Positions 17,070-26,916 of a stretch of 64,000 nt of DNA are shown piece by piece. Location of the stretch: positions 22,760 to 86,759 of the forward strand of contig JBIINB010000003.1 of NCBI GenBank assembly GCA_044337705.1. Direction: 5' to 3'. Source of the DNA: JBEISR01 sp044337705. GTDB lineage: Bacteria > Planctomycetota > Planctomycetia > Pirellulales > Pirellulaceae. The stretch's first letter is position 1. Every line of letters starts with the position of its first letter. The notes under the pieces were generated by a model. That model searched no databases, was not told the DNA's origin, and was given only the letters and a program-made list of their open reading frames with translations. The translations under genes and the position numbers were made by a program.

Positions 17070-19895
17070 TCAGCCGCGTCGCGACCGGGTTGCGGGCGAC
17101 TTGGTCTTGGCGACCTTCGCCGCAGGCTTCTTTTTGGAGGCGACCTTCTTGACGGTCGCCTTCGAAGCTGCTGCCTGCTCGCGAAGGGCAGCCTGCGCGG
17201 CAGCCAGGCGGGCGATGGGGACTCGGAACGGCGAGCAGCTGACATAGTCAAGTCCTGCGGTATGGCAGAACATGACCGACGATGGGTCGCCACCATGCTC
17301 ACCGCAAATACCGATCTTCAGGTCGGGCCGCTTGGACCGCCCTTTCTCTACACCGATCTTCATCAACTGGCCAACCCCTGTAGTGTCGATCGAGGCGAAC
17401 GGATTCGCCTTGACGATTTCCAGGCCCTGGTAGGCAGGCAGGAACGAATTGCTGTCGTCGCGGCTCATTCCCAGGCAGGTCTGCGTCAGGTCGTTGGTGC
17501 CGAACGAGAAGAACTCAGCCGTTTCGGCGATTTCGTCTGCCGTCAGGGCTCCACGAGGAACTTCGATCATCGTGCCGACCGAGTAGGGGAATTTCTTGCC
17601 CGTTTCCTTCATCACTTCGGCGGCGACACGATGAATGATCTCGACCTGGAGGTCTAGTTCCTTCTTGAAGCCGACCAGTGGCACCATGATCTCCGGCTTG
17701 ACCTTGACGCCATCCTTCAGGACAGCAGCGGCTGCCTGGAAGATCGCGCGGGCCTGCATTTCGGAGATCTCGGGCCGGACGATTCCCAGTCGGCAACCAC
17801 GGAAGCCAAGCATCGGGTTGAACTCATGGAGCTCGTGGACCAGTTTCTCGACTTCACCGACCGAGATGCGAAGCTGCTTGGCAACTTCTTCCTGACCCTT
17901 CTTGTTGTCCGATTGCGGTAGGAATTCGTGAAGGGGCGGATCCAGCAGCCGGATGCAGGCTGGCCGACCGTCGAGTGCACGGAAGATCCCTTCAAAATCC
18001 TTCTGCTGGTAAGGGAGCAGTTTGGCCAGGGCCTTCTTCCGATCGGATTCTTCCTGAGCCAGGATCATCTGGCGGACGGCGATGATCCGGTCCCCTTCAA
18101 AGAACATATGCTCGGTGCGGCAAAGTCCGATTCCTTCCGCCCCGAAGGCGATGGCGTTGGCCACCTGGTCGGGTTGGTCCGCATTGGTGCGAAGCCCCAG
18201 TTTGCGGTAGCCGTCAGCCAGCTTCATGATGAAGTTGTAGTACTGGAAGACTTTGCTGTCCGATGGCTTCATCTTTTTGGAGACTAGCACCTGCTTCAGT
18301 TCGCTGTCGGCGGTGGCGATCTTGCCTTGGAAGACTTCACCGGTCGACCCATTGATGCTGATGGGGTCTCCTTCGCGGAGTGTGACCCCTTTGCACTTGA
18401 GCGTTCCCTTGTGGTAGTCGATCTCCACATCCCCGGCGCCGGCGACGCAGACCTTGCCCATCTGGCGAGCGACCAGAGCGGCGTGGCTGGAGACTCCACC
18501 GCGAGCGGTGAGAATTCCATCGGCCGCGATCATCCCGCGCAGATCCTCGGGGCTGGTTTCGATACGGGCGAGCACGACGGGCTGCCCCTTGGCGGCCAGT
18601 TGTTCCGCCTTGGCGGCGGTGAAGACGACGGCTCCCGAAGCAGCACCCGGTCCTGCTGGGAGTCCAACCGCCATCAATCGACCTTCTTTTTTCGCCTTGG
18701 CGTAGGCATCGGTGTCGAAGATCGGCTGCAGGAGCTGGTTGAGGGCTTCCGGGTCGCCCGATCGCACGGCATGCTCGGGGGTCATCAGCTTTTCTTTGAC
18801 CATGTCGTGAGCGATTTTCACGTAGGCCAGCGCGGTTCGCTTGCCATTGCGTGTCTGAAGCATGTACAGCTTTTTCTTCTCGATGGTGAACTCGAAGTCC
18901 TGCACATCACCAAAGTTCTTTTCCAGGATCTTGCGGACCTCGACCAGTTCCTTGTAGGCCGGGCCGATGATCTTGTCGTGTGCCATGTCGGCGATCTTCA
19001 GCGGGGTGCGTACACCAGCCACCACGTCTTCGCCTTGTGCATTGACTAGATACTCTCCGTAGAAGACATTTTCGCCGGTCGCCGGATCGCGGGTAAATGC
19101 CACGCCGGTGGCGCAGTCGTCGCCCATGTTGCCGAAGACCATGCTCTGGACATTGACCGCCGTCCCCCACTCGTCCGGAATGCGATACTTCTGACGGTAG
19201 AGAATCGCACGTTCATTCATCCAGCTGCCGAAGACTGCAGAGATGGCTCCTTCGAGCTGTTTGACTGGATCGGTCGGGAACGACTTGCCCGTTCGCTCGC
19301 GGATCAGCGCCTTATATCGCTTGACCAGTTCCTTCAGGTGAGCTTCCGTCAGCTCGGTGTCTTCCTTGACTTTCACTTCCTGCTTCAGATGGTGCATCAC
19401 CTCTTCAAACGGCTCATGCTCATTCTCATGCCGCTTCTGCACCCCCATCACCACATCGCCGTACATCTGGATGAATCGGCGGTAGGAGTCCCAGGCGAAA
19501 CGTGGATTTTTGGTCGCTTCCGCCAAGCCCTCGGTGGTGTTGTCGTTGAGGCCCAGGTTGAGGATGGTATCCATCATGCCGGGCATGGAGTCGCGGGCGC
19601 CCGACCGAACCGACACCAGCAATGGGTTGTTGACGTCGCCAAACTTCTTGCCGGTTTCCTTTTCCATCCAGGCGATGGCACGGTTCAAATCGGTCAGCAG
19701 GCCATCGGGAAACTTTTTGCCGTTCTTGTAATAATGAACACAGACCTCGGTAGTGATCGTGAAGCCCGATGGGACTGGAAGGCCAATTTTGGTCATCGCG
19801 GCCAGGTTGGCTCCTTTGCCCCCAAGCAAGGACTTCATGTCCCCCGCGCCATCAGTTCGCGACTTGCCGAAGTAATAGATCATTTTGGAGGCCAT
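17070..19895 (-). CDS. ppdK: Pyruvate, phosphate dikinase with a basic C-terminal tail
   Basis: PPDK interconverts pyruvate, ATP and phosphate with PEP, AMP and pyrophosphate in the cytoplasm. The ATG at 19895 gives 941 residues starting MASKMIYYFG. The ATP-grasp domain (to about residue 350, with GGKGANLAAM) precedes the swivelling phospho-His domain (GGVSSHAALVARQMGK). The TIM barrel ends with GTNDLTQTCLGMSRDD and the catalytic-Cys region ICGEHGGDP. The usual family length is about 870-890. The extra length includes a C-terminal tail of about 40 residues very rich in Lys, Ala and Arg after the folded domain. The phosphorylated His is preceded by Ser rather than the more usual Thr. It is probably monocistronic, ending at the hairpin at 17001-17035. 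Confidence 0.96.
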   Translation of the reverse strand: MASKMIYYFGKSRTDGAGDMKSLLGGKGANLAAMTKIGLPVPSGFTITTEVCVHYYKNGKKFPDGLLTDLNRAIAWMEKETGKKFGDVNNPLLVSVRSGARDSMPGMMDTILNLGLNDNTTEGLAEATKNPRFAWDSYRRFIQMYGDVVMGVQKRHENEHEPFEEVMHHLKQEVKVKEDTELTEAHLKELVKRYKALIRERTGKSFPTDPVKQLEGAISAVFGSWMNERAILYRQKYRIPDEWGTAVNVQSMVFGNMGDDCATGVAFTRDPATGENVFYGEYLVNAQGEDVVAGVRTPLKIADMAHDKIIGPAYKELVEVRKILEKNFGDVQDFEFTIEKKKLYMLQTRNGKRTALAYVKIAHDMVKEKLMTPEHAVRSGDPEALNQLLQPIFDTDAYAKAKKEGRLMAVGLPAGPGAASGAVVFTAAKAEQLAAKGQPVVLARIETSPEDLRGMIAADGILTARGGVSSHAALVARQMGKVCVAGAGDVEIDYHKGTLKCKGVTLREGDPISINGSTGEVFQGKIATADSELKQVLVSKKMKPSDSKVFQYYNFIMKLADGYRKLGLRTNADQPDQVANAIAFGAEGIGLCRTEHMFFEGDRIIAVRQMILAQEESDRKKALAKLLPYQQKDFEGIFRALDGRPACIRLLDPPLHEFLPQSDNKKGQEEVAKQLRISVGEVEKLVHELHEFNPMLGFRGCRLGIVRPEISEMQARAIFQAAAAVLKDGVKVKPEIMVPLVGFKKELDLQVEIIHRVAAEVMKETGKKFPYSVGTMIEVPRGALTADEIAETAEFFSFGTNDLTQTCLGMSRDDSNSFLPAYQGLEIVKANPFASIDTTGVGQLMKIGVEKGRSKRPDLKIGICGEHGGDPSSVMFCHTAGLDYVSCSPFRVPIARLAAAQAALREQAAASKATVKKVASKKKPAAKVAKTKSPATRSRRG

Positions 19896-20052
19896 TTGAG
19901 TTCGAGATCCTTCCGTTAAACTGGCTGACAAGGAAACAACTACCGGTGGCGAAGAGTTTATCGGTCAGGGGAAAAATCGTCAATTCTGCTTGGTTTTTCG
20001 CCCCTTCCTCCCGTTCCGTTTTTGAAGAGTTGCAAGCGACCAGAGGTGGGCA

Positions 20053-20985
20053 GTGACAGGAGGTAAACGACAAGGGGCGAGTCCTTGGGAGGCGTGGACC
20101 GGCCGCGGCGGCGGTCTTCTGGTGGTCGGCCATGGGACGAAAAACTCCCAGGGGGTCCAGCAACTGCAGACTCTCTCACTGCAAATCGCCGAGATCGCTT
20201 CACCATGCCCGGTCGAAGGTTGCTTTCTGGAGCTGGCTGAGCCGACCATTGAGGAAGGGGTCCAGCGACTTGCAAGCCGCGGAGTAAATCGTCTGGTTAC
20301 CGTTCCCATCCTGCTGTTTGAGGCGGGGCATGCCAAGGCAGACATCCCCCAAGCAGTCAAGCAAGCTGCCCGGGAGGCGGGAGTGGTTGTGGAAGCCCAG
20401 TCACCCCCCCTGGGGTGTTCCGCCGAGGTCCTCGCCCTTTCGCACCAGAGGCTGATCGAATCGATCGAGCGGGAAGAGGGAAGGTGCGACCGAGTGAAAT
20501 TGGCGAATTTCCTGTCGGGACCTACCAGCTGTCTGGTGATGCTGGGACGCGGGGCAAGCGACCGGTCGGCCGTCGGGGCGATGCGCCGCCTGGCGGCGCG
20601 GCGCCAGCGACGCTGCGGGGTTCCCCATCTGAAAGTTGGTTTCTTTGCCGCTGCCAAACCATCGGTGACGGAACTGCTAGGGAGCCTTCCGGCATCCAAG
20701 TATCAGCGTCTTTTCCTGCAGCCCCATCTGCTTTTCCCCGGAGAATTGATGGAACAATTGCGGGAAAAACGGCAGGAACTTCAGGAGAAAAGCCCTCAGC
20801 AACGATACTACTTGGCCGAACCTTTAGGGGTTCAACTGGAAAACGGCCTCCCGGAAACCCAATCAGGCGACTTGGTGAATGGCTTGCACCGGCTACCGGT
20901 TACCAGTCTCGCGGAGACCTTCTGTGGACTGGCGGCTGGAACGATCCGCAAACGGCTAAATCCCTGGAAGCCATGGCGTTGGTAG
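20053..20985 (+). CDS. CbiX/SirB-type sirohydrochlorin chelatase, two-domain form
   Basis: This 310-residue protein has two half-domains of the class II chelatase fold. The first contains LLVVGHGTKNSQG (metal-binding His27) and FLELAEPTIEEGVQRL. The second contains LVMLGRGASD and FLQPHLLFPGEL. Such enzymes insert cobalt or iron into sirohydrochlorin for cobalamin or sirohaem. A cobalamin role would fit the B12-dependent EutBC elsewhere in the window, but no other cob/cbi gene is nearby. The GTG at 20053 is the first start in frame, with GAGGTGGG just upstream. A strong AGGAGGT inside the first codons has no in-frame start close by, so the start is uncertain. It is divergent from ppdK. Confidence 0.82.
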   Translation: MTGGKRQGASPWEAWTGRGGGLLVVGHGTKNSQGVQQLQTLSLQIAEIASPCPVEGCFLELAEPTIEEGVQRLASRGVNRLVTVPILLFEAGHAKADIPQAVKQAAREAGVVVEAQSPPLGCSAEVLALSHQRLIESIEREEGRCDRVKLANFLSGPTSCLVMLGRGASDRSAVGAMRRLAARRQRRCGVPHLKVGFFAAAKPSVTELLGSLPASKYQRLFLQPHLLFPGELMEQLREKRQELQEKSPQQRYYLAEPLGVQLENGLPETQSGDLVNGLHRLPVTSLAETFCGLAAGTIRKRLNPWKPWRW

Positions 20986-21204
20986 GCAGGGAGCCAAAAG
21001 AAGGGGGAAAAGCTTGGTCCGAGTGGACCGGTGAGCCTCTATGACCTTAGGTGAACCATGTTGCACCTGATGAGGCGATTCCCTAGGATTGGCCAGGGAT
21101 ATTCCTGTTCGGATCTCCATGGATCATTTCGTTACGCGGATCTCACCCTGGCACCCAAACCATGGTGAATCAAGCCACAAAAACCAAAGAAAGCATCGTT
21201 CAAG

Positions 21205-23310
21205 ATGAAACCTCGCACGCTGATGGCTGCTACCCGATGCACAAGATCGCGGAAGAATAAGCTTCTGGGCATCGCCCTGGGGCTTAGCTCTCTGGCGACC
21301 TGCGTCGGCCAAATCCATGCGGAAGAGTTTCCGCGAGTCCTCGAGACCCCTAAGCCATCATCCCAGGATCGACTGATCACCCGCACCGTCAGCCGTCTTC
21401 TGCAAAATGGCCACCTGTCCAAAGCGAAGATCGACGACGAGATTTCTCGTCGAGCGTTCGATCAGTTCATGCGGCTTCTCGATCCGATGAAAATGTATTT
21501 TCTTCAATCGGACATCGATGAGTTCGCACAGAAGCGAGAGCAGCTGGACGACATGCTTCTGGGAGGCGATGTCAGCTTCGCCTATGACGTCTTTCGGCGA
21601 TACAATCAGCGGCTAACCGCTGCCATGCCGATGATTCATGCCTGGATCGACGCCGACCACGACTTCACGGTCGACGAGACGGTGGCGATCGACCGCGATG
21701 TGGTCAGCTATCCCAAGAGCGAGGAAGAGCAGAAGGACCGCTGGCGAAAGACGATCAAACTGAATCTGCTGGATTTGAAATCCGACGGCAAGCAGATCGA
21801 CGAAATCCGGAAGCAACTCCACAGCCGCTTCCGCGTGCAGGAACGCAACGGATCGCAGATGGACGTGTACGAACTTCTGGAGTTCTATCTCTCGTCGTTC
21901 ACCACGTCTCTGGATCCTCATACCACGTACATGGCTCCACGGGCCCAAAGCAATTTCGATATCCAGTTGAAGCTGTCTCTGGATGGCATCGGTGCTTCGC
22001 TCCGTTCGGAAGATGGATACGTCACCGTCATGTCGATTGTTCCGGGCGGCGCAGCAGAGAAAGATGGCCGTTTGAAGAAGGGAGATCGCATTGTCGCTGT
22101 CGGGCAGGAAGGGAGCCCAGAGGATATCGATGTCGTCGAAAAGAAAACGGACGACGTCGTCGATTTGATTCGTGGGCCCGCCGGAACCAAGGTACGCTTG
22201 ACGGTCGAGCCGAAGTTGGGTGGAGGGCGACAGGTCTTTGAAATCGTGCGGGCCAAGATCCAACTGGAAGACGAGGCGGCGCGGGGCGAGGTTCTGGAGC
22301 GATTCCAGAAGGCAGATGGCAGCCCCTACAAGATCGGCTACCTGAACCTTCCCAGCTTCTACCTGGATATGGATGGAGCTCGGGAAAACAAACCAAACTA
22401 TCGCAGCACCACGCGTGATGTTCGGAACATTTTGAAGGACTTCAAGGAGAAAGGAGTCGACTCCGTGGTGCTCGATCTCTCCAAGAACGGCGGTGGTTCG
22501 CTCACCGAAGCCATCAACTGCACCGGGCTCTTCATCGACCGCGGACCGGTGGTTCAGGTGAAGGATCCCAGCGGCGCGGTACAGCCCTATGAGGATGAAG
22601 AACGGGGGGTTGCCTGGGACGGTCCCCTGGTGGTGGTGACCTCCAAAATGAGCGCCAGCGCCAGCGAGATTTTCGCGGGGGCCATCAAGGACTATCAGCG
22701 CGGGCTGGTGGTCGGCGATCCGCAAACCCACGGCAAAGGTACCGTGCAGACTCTTCTGGACATCGGAGAAATGCTTTTCCGAGCCCCTGCGGGCAAGCCC
22801 TACGGGGCGCTCAAGCTGACTATTCAGCAGTTCTATCTCCCCAATGGGCAAAGCACCCAGCGGGAAGGAGTCGCTGCGGACGTTGTCCTGCCATCGATCA
22901 CCGCCTACATGGATATCGGAGAATCGGATCTCGACTATGCGCTGCCGCCTGACGAAGTCGCGGCGCAGGAGCATCAGCACTATCAAATGGTCAACGATGC
23001 GATTCGTACCCAGCTCCAACAGAAGTCGATCGCGCGCGTGGAGCAGTCGGAGGATTTCGACAAACTGTTGAAGCGAATCGAGTTTTATAAAAAGCAGAAA
23101 GAAGAGAAGTATGTCAGTCTGAAGGAAGAAGATTTCCTGAAGCGACGTGCGGAATTGAACTCGGAGGAAGAAGAGGAGAAGCAGATCCTCGATGCTCAGA
23201 CCCCCGCTGAGAAGCCTTTCGTCTCTGGATACTACAACGACGAAGTGCTGCAGGTGACGCGAGATTACTATGACGCCCTCCAGGCGATCAACCTGGTCAA
23301 GGCTGGCTGA
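21205..23310 (+). CDS. prc: Carboxy-terminal processing protease Prc/Tsp (S41A)
   Basis: This periplasmic tail-specific protease has 701 residues (E. coli Prc about 682). A basic N-terminus with a hydrophobic signal (NKLLGIALGLSSLATCVG) is followed by the Prc N-terminal helical domain (FMRLLDPMKMYFL). The PDZ domain holds GIGASLRSEDGYVTVMSIV and LKKGDRIVAVGQ. The S41 core carries SASASEIFAGA (nucleophile Ser about 487) and HGKGTVQ (general base Lys about 511). A charged C-terminal helical domain ends in a Lys/Glu-rich stretch. It stands alone, with 219 bp upstream and a palindromic terminator downstream. Confidence 0.95.
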   Translation: MKPRTLMAATRCTRSRKNKLLGIALGLSSLATCVGQIHAEEFPRVLETPKPSSQDRLITRTVSRLLQNGHLSKAKIDDEISRRAFDQFMRLLDPMKMYFLQSDIDEFAQKREQLDDMLLGGDVSFAYDVFRRYNQRLTAAMPMIHAWIDADHDFTVDETVAIDRDVVSYPKSEEEQKDRWRKTIKLNLLDLKSDGKQIDEIRKQLHSRFRVQERNGSQMDVYELLEFYLSSFTTSLDPHTTYMAPRAQSNFDIQLKLSLDGIGASLRSEDGYVTVMSIVPGGAAEKDGRLKKGDRIVAVGQEGSPEDIDVVEKKTDDVVDLIRGPAGTKVRLTVEPKLGGGRQVFEIVRAKIQLEDEAARGEVLERFQKADGSPYKIGYLNLPSFYLDMDGARENKPNYRSTTRDVRNILKDFKEKGVDSVVLDLSKNGGGSLTEAINCTGLFIDRGPVVQVKDPSGAVQPYEDEERGVAWDGPLVVVTSKMSASASEIFAGAIKDYQRGLVVGDPQTHGKGTVQTLLDIGEMLFRAPAGKPYGALKLTIQQFYLPNGQSTQREGVAADVVLPSITAYMDIGESDLDYALPPDEVAAQEHQHYQMVNDAIRTQLQQKSIARVEQSEDFDKLLKRIEFYKKQKEEKYVSLKEEDFLKRRAELNSEEEEEKQILDAQTPAEKPFVSGYYNDEVLQVTRDYYDALQAINLVKAG

Positions 23311-23338
23311 TCCAGCCAGCCATCTGGTGGGTACTGCA

Positions 23339-23380
23339 AAGCAACGACGGCCAGGGGAATTCCCCTGGCCGTCGTTGCTT
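23339..23380. terminator. 42-bp perfect palindrome, probable bidirectional terminator
   Basis: Two 21-bp arms (23339-23359 and 23360-23380) are exact reverse complements with no loop other than the central AATT. The palindrome lies between convergent genes (prc and the DUF1549/DUF1553 gene). It lacks a long T-run, but AA at one end and TT at the other allow termination both ways. Confidence 0.75.
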
Positions 23381-23418
23381 GAAGAGTTTCTAAGGCCTCG
23401 CCGTGAACTCCAATTGGA

Positions 23419-26400
23419 TCAGTCCAGATAGAGGAATTCGTTGCTGTTGAGCAAAGCGCGGGCAACAGCGACCAGTCCGTGCTGCTCCGACAGTTCTTGG
23501 GCGCCCTTCCATTCTTCTTCTTGTGGCATGCGTGCCAGTGTCAGCTGAAACATCCGCGAGATGGCTTTCTCGGGTGAGCCATCTGATTCTTTGAGGGATC
23601 GATCGACCAGCGCCTTGGCCTGCCGCAACAGGAAGGGGCTGTGGAGCAGGCTTAGCGACTGAAGCGGCGTGATGGAATTGTTGCGTTTGGGAGCTACCTG
23701 TCCTGCATCCGGGCAATCGAAGGGACCAAACGTCGACTCCAACTGCATCCTCGGCTTGGACTGGTAGATCATACGTCGCCAGGTTTCTGGGCCTGGATCT
23801 TCGAGGCTTTCGTACACCTTGACGTAATTGGTGTTGGGCTGGAACAGATCGAATCCCGGGCCACCCCATCGAAGGTCGAGGTTCCCTGCTGACCAGAGAA
23901 TGGCGTCCCGCAGTGGCTCCGCCTCCAATCGCCTCGGAGTGAACCCCACATAGAGCCGCTCCAATCTCGCGTCGGCTGTATGCCTTACCTGCTGGCGATA
24001 GGTTGCTGACGTCAATATCAGGCGATGGATCGACTGAAGCGACCAATCCTTTTCGATCAATTCGCACGCCAGCCAGTCGAGCAGCTCGGGGTGGGATGGG
24101 ACGCCTGCTTGGGTACCGAAGTCACTAGGGGAGCTTACAAGGCCGCGCCCGAAGTGGTGAAGCCAAAGTCGGTTGACGAGGACGCGCGCCGTCAGCGGAT
24201 TGTCGGGACTGGCGATCCACTGAGCCAATTCTGTTCGTCGCTGGGCATCACTGCTCGCGGGGGCCAGTGACCAGGTCTTTCCGATCGCTGCGATTCCGGC
24301 TGGCGAAACCGCCTCACGTGGCTGCATTGGGTCTCCACGATGCAGTCGCGAAACTGGCTCGGGGGTCCCCAAACGCCCCGCGTAGGCCATCGGGCCGCTT
24401 GAAACCCCGCTGGAGGCCGATCGAGCTGCTTGCCACTTGCGCCAATCGGTCAGCCACTGGCCGCGAAGGTTTTCCGCGAGTTGGGGAGGGACCCAATCGC
24501 GCGCGATGCGATCGGTCGCTGCCAGTTGCAGCGGCATGCGTGTCTGGTGGCTGCTGACCAGTGTCCAGTCATCGGAATTGAACCTAGCCTCCCAGCGATA
24601 GGCCGTGGCCAGACGATCGCGGTAGACCGGACGATCTTCCCCATCGCGGCTCCATCGAATCCACGCGATCTCCACCGGATTGGGAAAATCCAGTTGCACC
24701 CAGCCCTTGCCGGCTTGGTTGGAAATCCATGATCTGGCATTCCCTCGAATCCCATCGGTCAGATGCTCCAGCTTGTGAAATGTATTGTCGGGGAAGTCGC
24801 CGGAGCTGGATAGCTTCGCAGCCCCCGCGATGTTCAATCCGTCAGGGGAATAGCACTCCACTTCGTCAATGCAGGGTTCGGCGCCACTGGTCGCATCGAT
24901 CGTCATTCTCAGCGAGGTGACTCCCGATGCATCGATCCGCTCGATGTTGCAATGCGGATCGACCGGACTGCCTAAGGGCGGCATTTGGAACGTCGCTCGA
25001 ATGTCGGGTTCTGTTTCGATCACCACCATGTCTGCAGTAACGGGAGATGGCTGGTCTCCGGATCGCAGAAGGAGGACCGAACGTTCTGTGACCGAGTGAA
25101 CCCCCAGATCCTTCAAACCGCTCCAGCGACTCTCGGAAGGAAGCTCGATCCCCTCGGAGCCCGTGGCTGGATAGCGCTGATCTACCTCAGCCAGCAGCGT
25201 TTGGTCTTCGGTGGTCGCAACGTTCCCGTCGATATCGATCCAGTAACTGGCCTCTGGCGCGTGCGTTGGCCAACCGGCTCCCCAGGAGATCCAGATCCGC
25301 AACCGAATCGATTCGGCATCCGAAGACACTTGATCGTCGGCGATCGGATTCTTATCGACTAGCCGCCAAGTTGCGACATCGGTTTTTGCTGGAGCGTTCC
25401 ACCAAGTGTAGGACTGTCCGAGATTCACGATGCCATACCGGAGAGGGTCCTGCTGTTTTTGCCCCCAATTGGCCCCTTCGGCATGTGCGGCCACCGCACG
25501 GATTTGTAGCAGCGAGTTCATTTGGGAGGCGGTATCGTCCAGCAGTCTCAAGGAAGATCTTGGAGCCGTTGGAGTTTTGTCGGCGATGGACTGCTCCATT
25601 TTCCTTGCGATTTTCTCTGGAGGTTCCGATGATTCTGCTGTGGGCGAAAAGCCCAAAGGGATTTCCTGCGGAAGCGGCCTTTCGCCGTGCTGGACACCAG
25701 AGAGACAGGCCTTGATGGCGTAGTAATCGCGTTGGGAGACAGGGTCGAATTTATGGTCGTGGCATCGGGCGCAGCCAACAGTGATCCCCAGAAACACACT
25801 GCCCGTCGTGCTGACCATGTCATGCAGTTCATCCGCGCGCTGGTTGGCTGTCAGCACCGGATCGGGGCTCTTGACTCGATCCCATGGGCCACCCACCAGG
25901 AATCCGGTCGCCGCATCCGTTCCATACTGATCTCCTGCAATCTGATCTCGCACGAATTGGTCGTAGGGCAGATCGTGACGCAGCGCCTCAAGGACATAAT
26001 CGCGGTACCGGTAGGCATTGGGTCTGGGCTGATTGGTTTCAAATCCATCGCTCTCCGCAAATCGAACCACATCCAGCCAGTGGCGCGCCCACCTCTCGGC
26101 GGCTCGAGGCGAGGCAAGCATCGCGTCGACTTGCCGATCCAGCCATAAGTCTTCCTCGTAGCGGGCCAGGGAGTTCGGCGGCAACTGTTTGAAATCCAGC
26201 GGAAGCCCCAGGACATCCGCCGACATGCGTCGGGCAAGGACCCGCAGGGATGCTTGCGGCATCGGCTGCAGCCCTTCGTTCTGCATCGCATGAGCGATGA
26301 AGCGATCGATCGGATGATTCGACCAGCCCCAAGGGTCTGGCGGAGGTACACTAGGCCGATTCAGAGGCTTCCAAGACCAGTGTTCTTTCCCGGGAAGGAA

Positions 26401-26796
26401 CTGCTGCTGGAACCACTTGCGATCGAGCGACGGGTCCCATGGGGCGGAATCGATCAGCCACTGACGCAGAAGGTCGACCTCACCGGCCGTCAGCGCGGCT
26501 CCCTCAGGCGGCATTCGCACGTCTGGATCATCGGCGGTGATTCGCTGAATCAGTGGATGCTCGGAACGGTCCTTCAGTGGCAGCAGCGGACCAGAGTCCC
26601 CACCTGACTCCAGGGAATCGCGACTGTCCAGTCGTAGGTTTCCCTGTTGTTCATCTTCCCCGTGGCACCCGGCACAGCGAGACAAGAGGAGCCGAATCGC
26701 TTGTTGGTCGCGGGTGCCGACTGCACCGTCGTCGGCGAGAGCCGGCAAGGAGGTAAGGCATAACCAAAGGCACCCCAGGTGGCCGATCGACTTCAT
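23419..26796 (-). CDS. Secreted PSCyt1/DUF1549/DUF1553 planctomycete cytochrome protein
   Basis: This 1125-residue protein has a signal peptide (LGCLWLCLTSLPALA). A cytochrome-type PSCyt1 domain with CAGCHG near residue 40 is followed by the DUF1549 region (about 140-350), which includes HWLDVVRFAESDGFE and a second haem-type site CARCHDHKFDP. A middle region of about 350 residues has F5/8C-like beta structure (GWVQLDFPNPVEIAWIRWS). The C-terminal DUF1553 region includes LTARVLVNRLWLHHFGRG and LDWLACELIE. These proteins are hugely expanded in planctomycetes, often next to a DUF1501 protein; none is present here. Function is not established. The gene follows the octahaem cytochrome gene by 120 bp on the same strand. 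Confidence 0.88.
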   Translation of the reverse strand: MKSIGHLGCLWLCLTSLPALADDGAVGTRDQQAIRLLLSRCAGCHGEDEQQGNLRLDSRDSLESGGDSGPLLPLKDRSEHPLIQRITADDPDVRMPPEGAALTAGEVDLLRQWLIDSAPWDPSLDRKWFQQQFLPGKEHWSWKPLNRPSVPPPDPWGWSNHPIDRFIAHAMQNEGLQPMPQASLRVLARRMSADVLGLPLDFKQLPPNSLARYEEDLWLDRQVDAMLASPRAAERWARHWLDVVRFAESDGFETNQPRPNAYRYRDYVLEALRHDLPYDQFVRDQIAGDQYGTDAATGFLVGGPWDRVKSPDPVLTANQRADELHDMVSTTGSVFLGITVGCARCHDHKFDPVSQRDYYAIKACLSGVQHGERPLPQEIPLGFSPTAESSEPPEKIARKMEQSIADKTPTAPRSSLRLLDDTASQMNSLLQIRAVAAHAEGANWGQKQQDPLRYGIVNLGQSYTWWNAPAKTDVATWRLVDKNPIADDQVSSDAESIRLRIWISWGAGWPTHAPEASYWIDIDGNVATTEDQTLLAEVDQRYPATGSEGIELPSESRWSGLKDLGVHSVTERSVLLLRSGDQPSPVTADMVVIETEPDIRATFQMPPLGSPVDPHCNIERIDASGVTSLRMTIDATSGAEPCIDEVECYSPDGLNIAGAAKLSSSGDFPDNTFHKLEHLTDGIRGNARSWISNQAGKGWVQLDFPNPVEIAWIRWSRDGEDRPVYRDRLATAYRWEARFNSDDWTLVSSHQTRMPLQLAATDRIARDWVPPQLAENLRGQWLTDWRKWQAARSASSGVSSGPMAYAGRLGTPEPVSRLHRGDPMQPREAVSPAGIAAIGKTWSLAPASSDAQRRTELAQWIASPDNPLTARVLVNRLWLHHFGRGLVSSPSDFGTQAGVPSHPELLDWLACELIEKDWSLQSIHRLILTSATYRQQVRHTADARLERLYVGFTPRRLEAEPLRDAILWSAGNLDLRWGGPGFDLFQPNTNYVKVYESLEDPGPETWRRMIYQSKPRMQLESTFGPFDCPDAGQVAPKRNNSITPLQSLSLLHSPFLLRQAKALVDRSLKESDGSPEKAISRMFQLTLARMPQEEEWKGAQELSEQHGLVAVARALLNSNEFLYLD

Positions 26797-26916
26797 GGCA
26801 TGGCTCGATAGGTACAGCGGAGGTCAGGCGGGTAGAGAGTCATTCTCTTTCATTGTAGCCCAATCCACTCATAGGAATCGACGATTCCAACCAGGCCTGA
26901 GGGGCAGATAGCAAAG

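Noticed and set aside
21613..23019. 468-codon frame antisense to prc
   Set aside because: It mirrors the prc codon structure and has no recognisable domain; long antisense frames are common in GC-rich genes.
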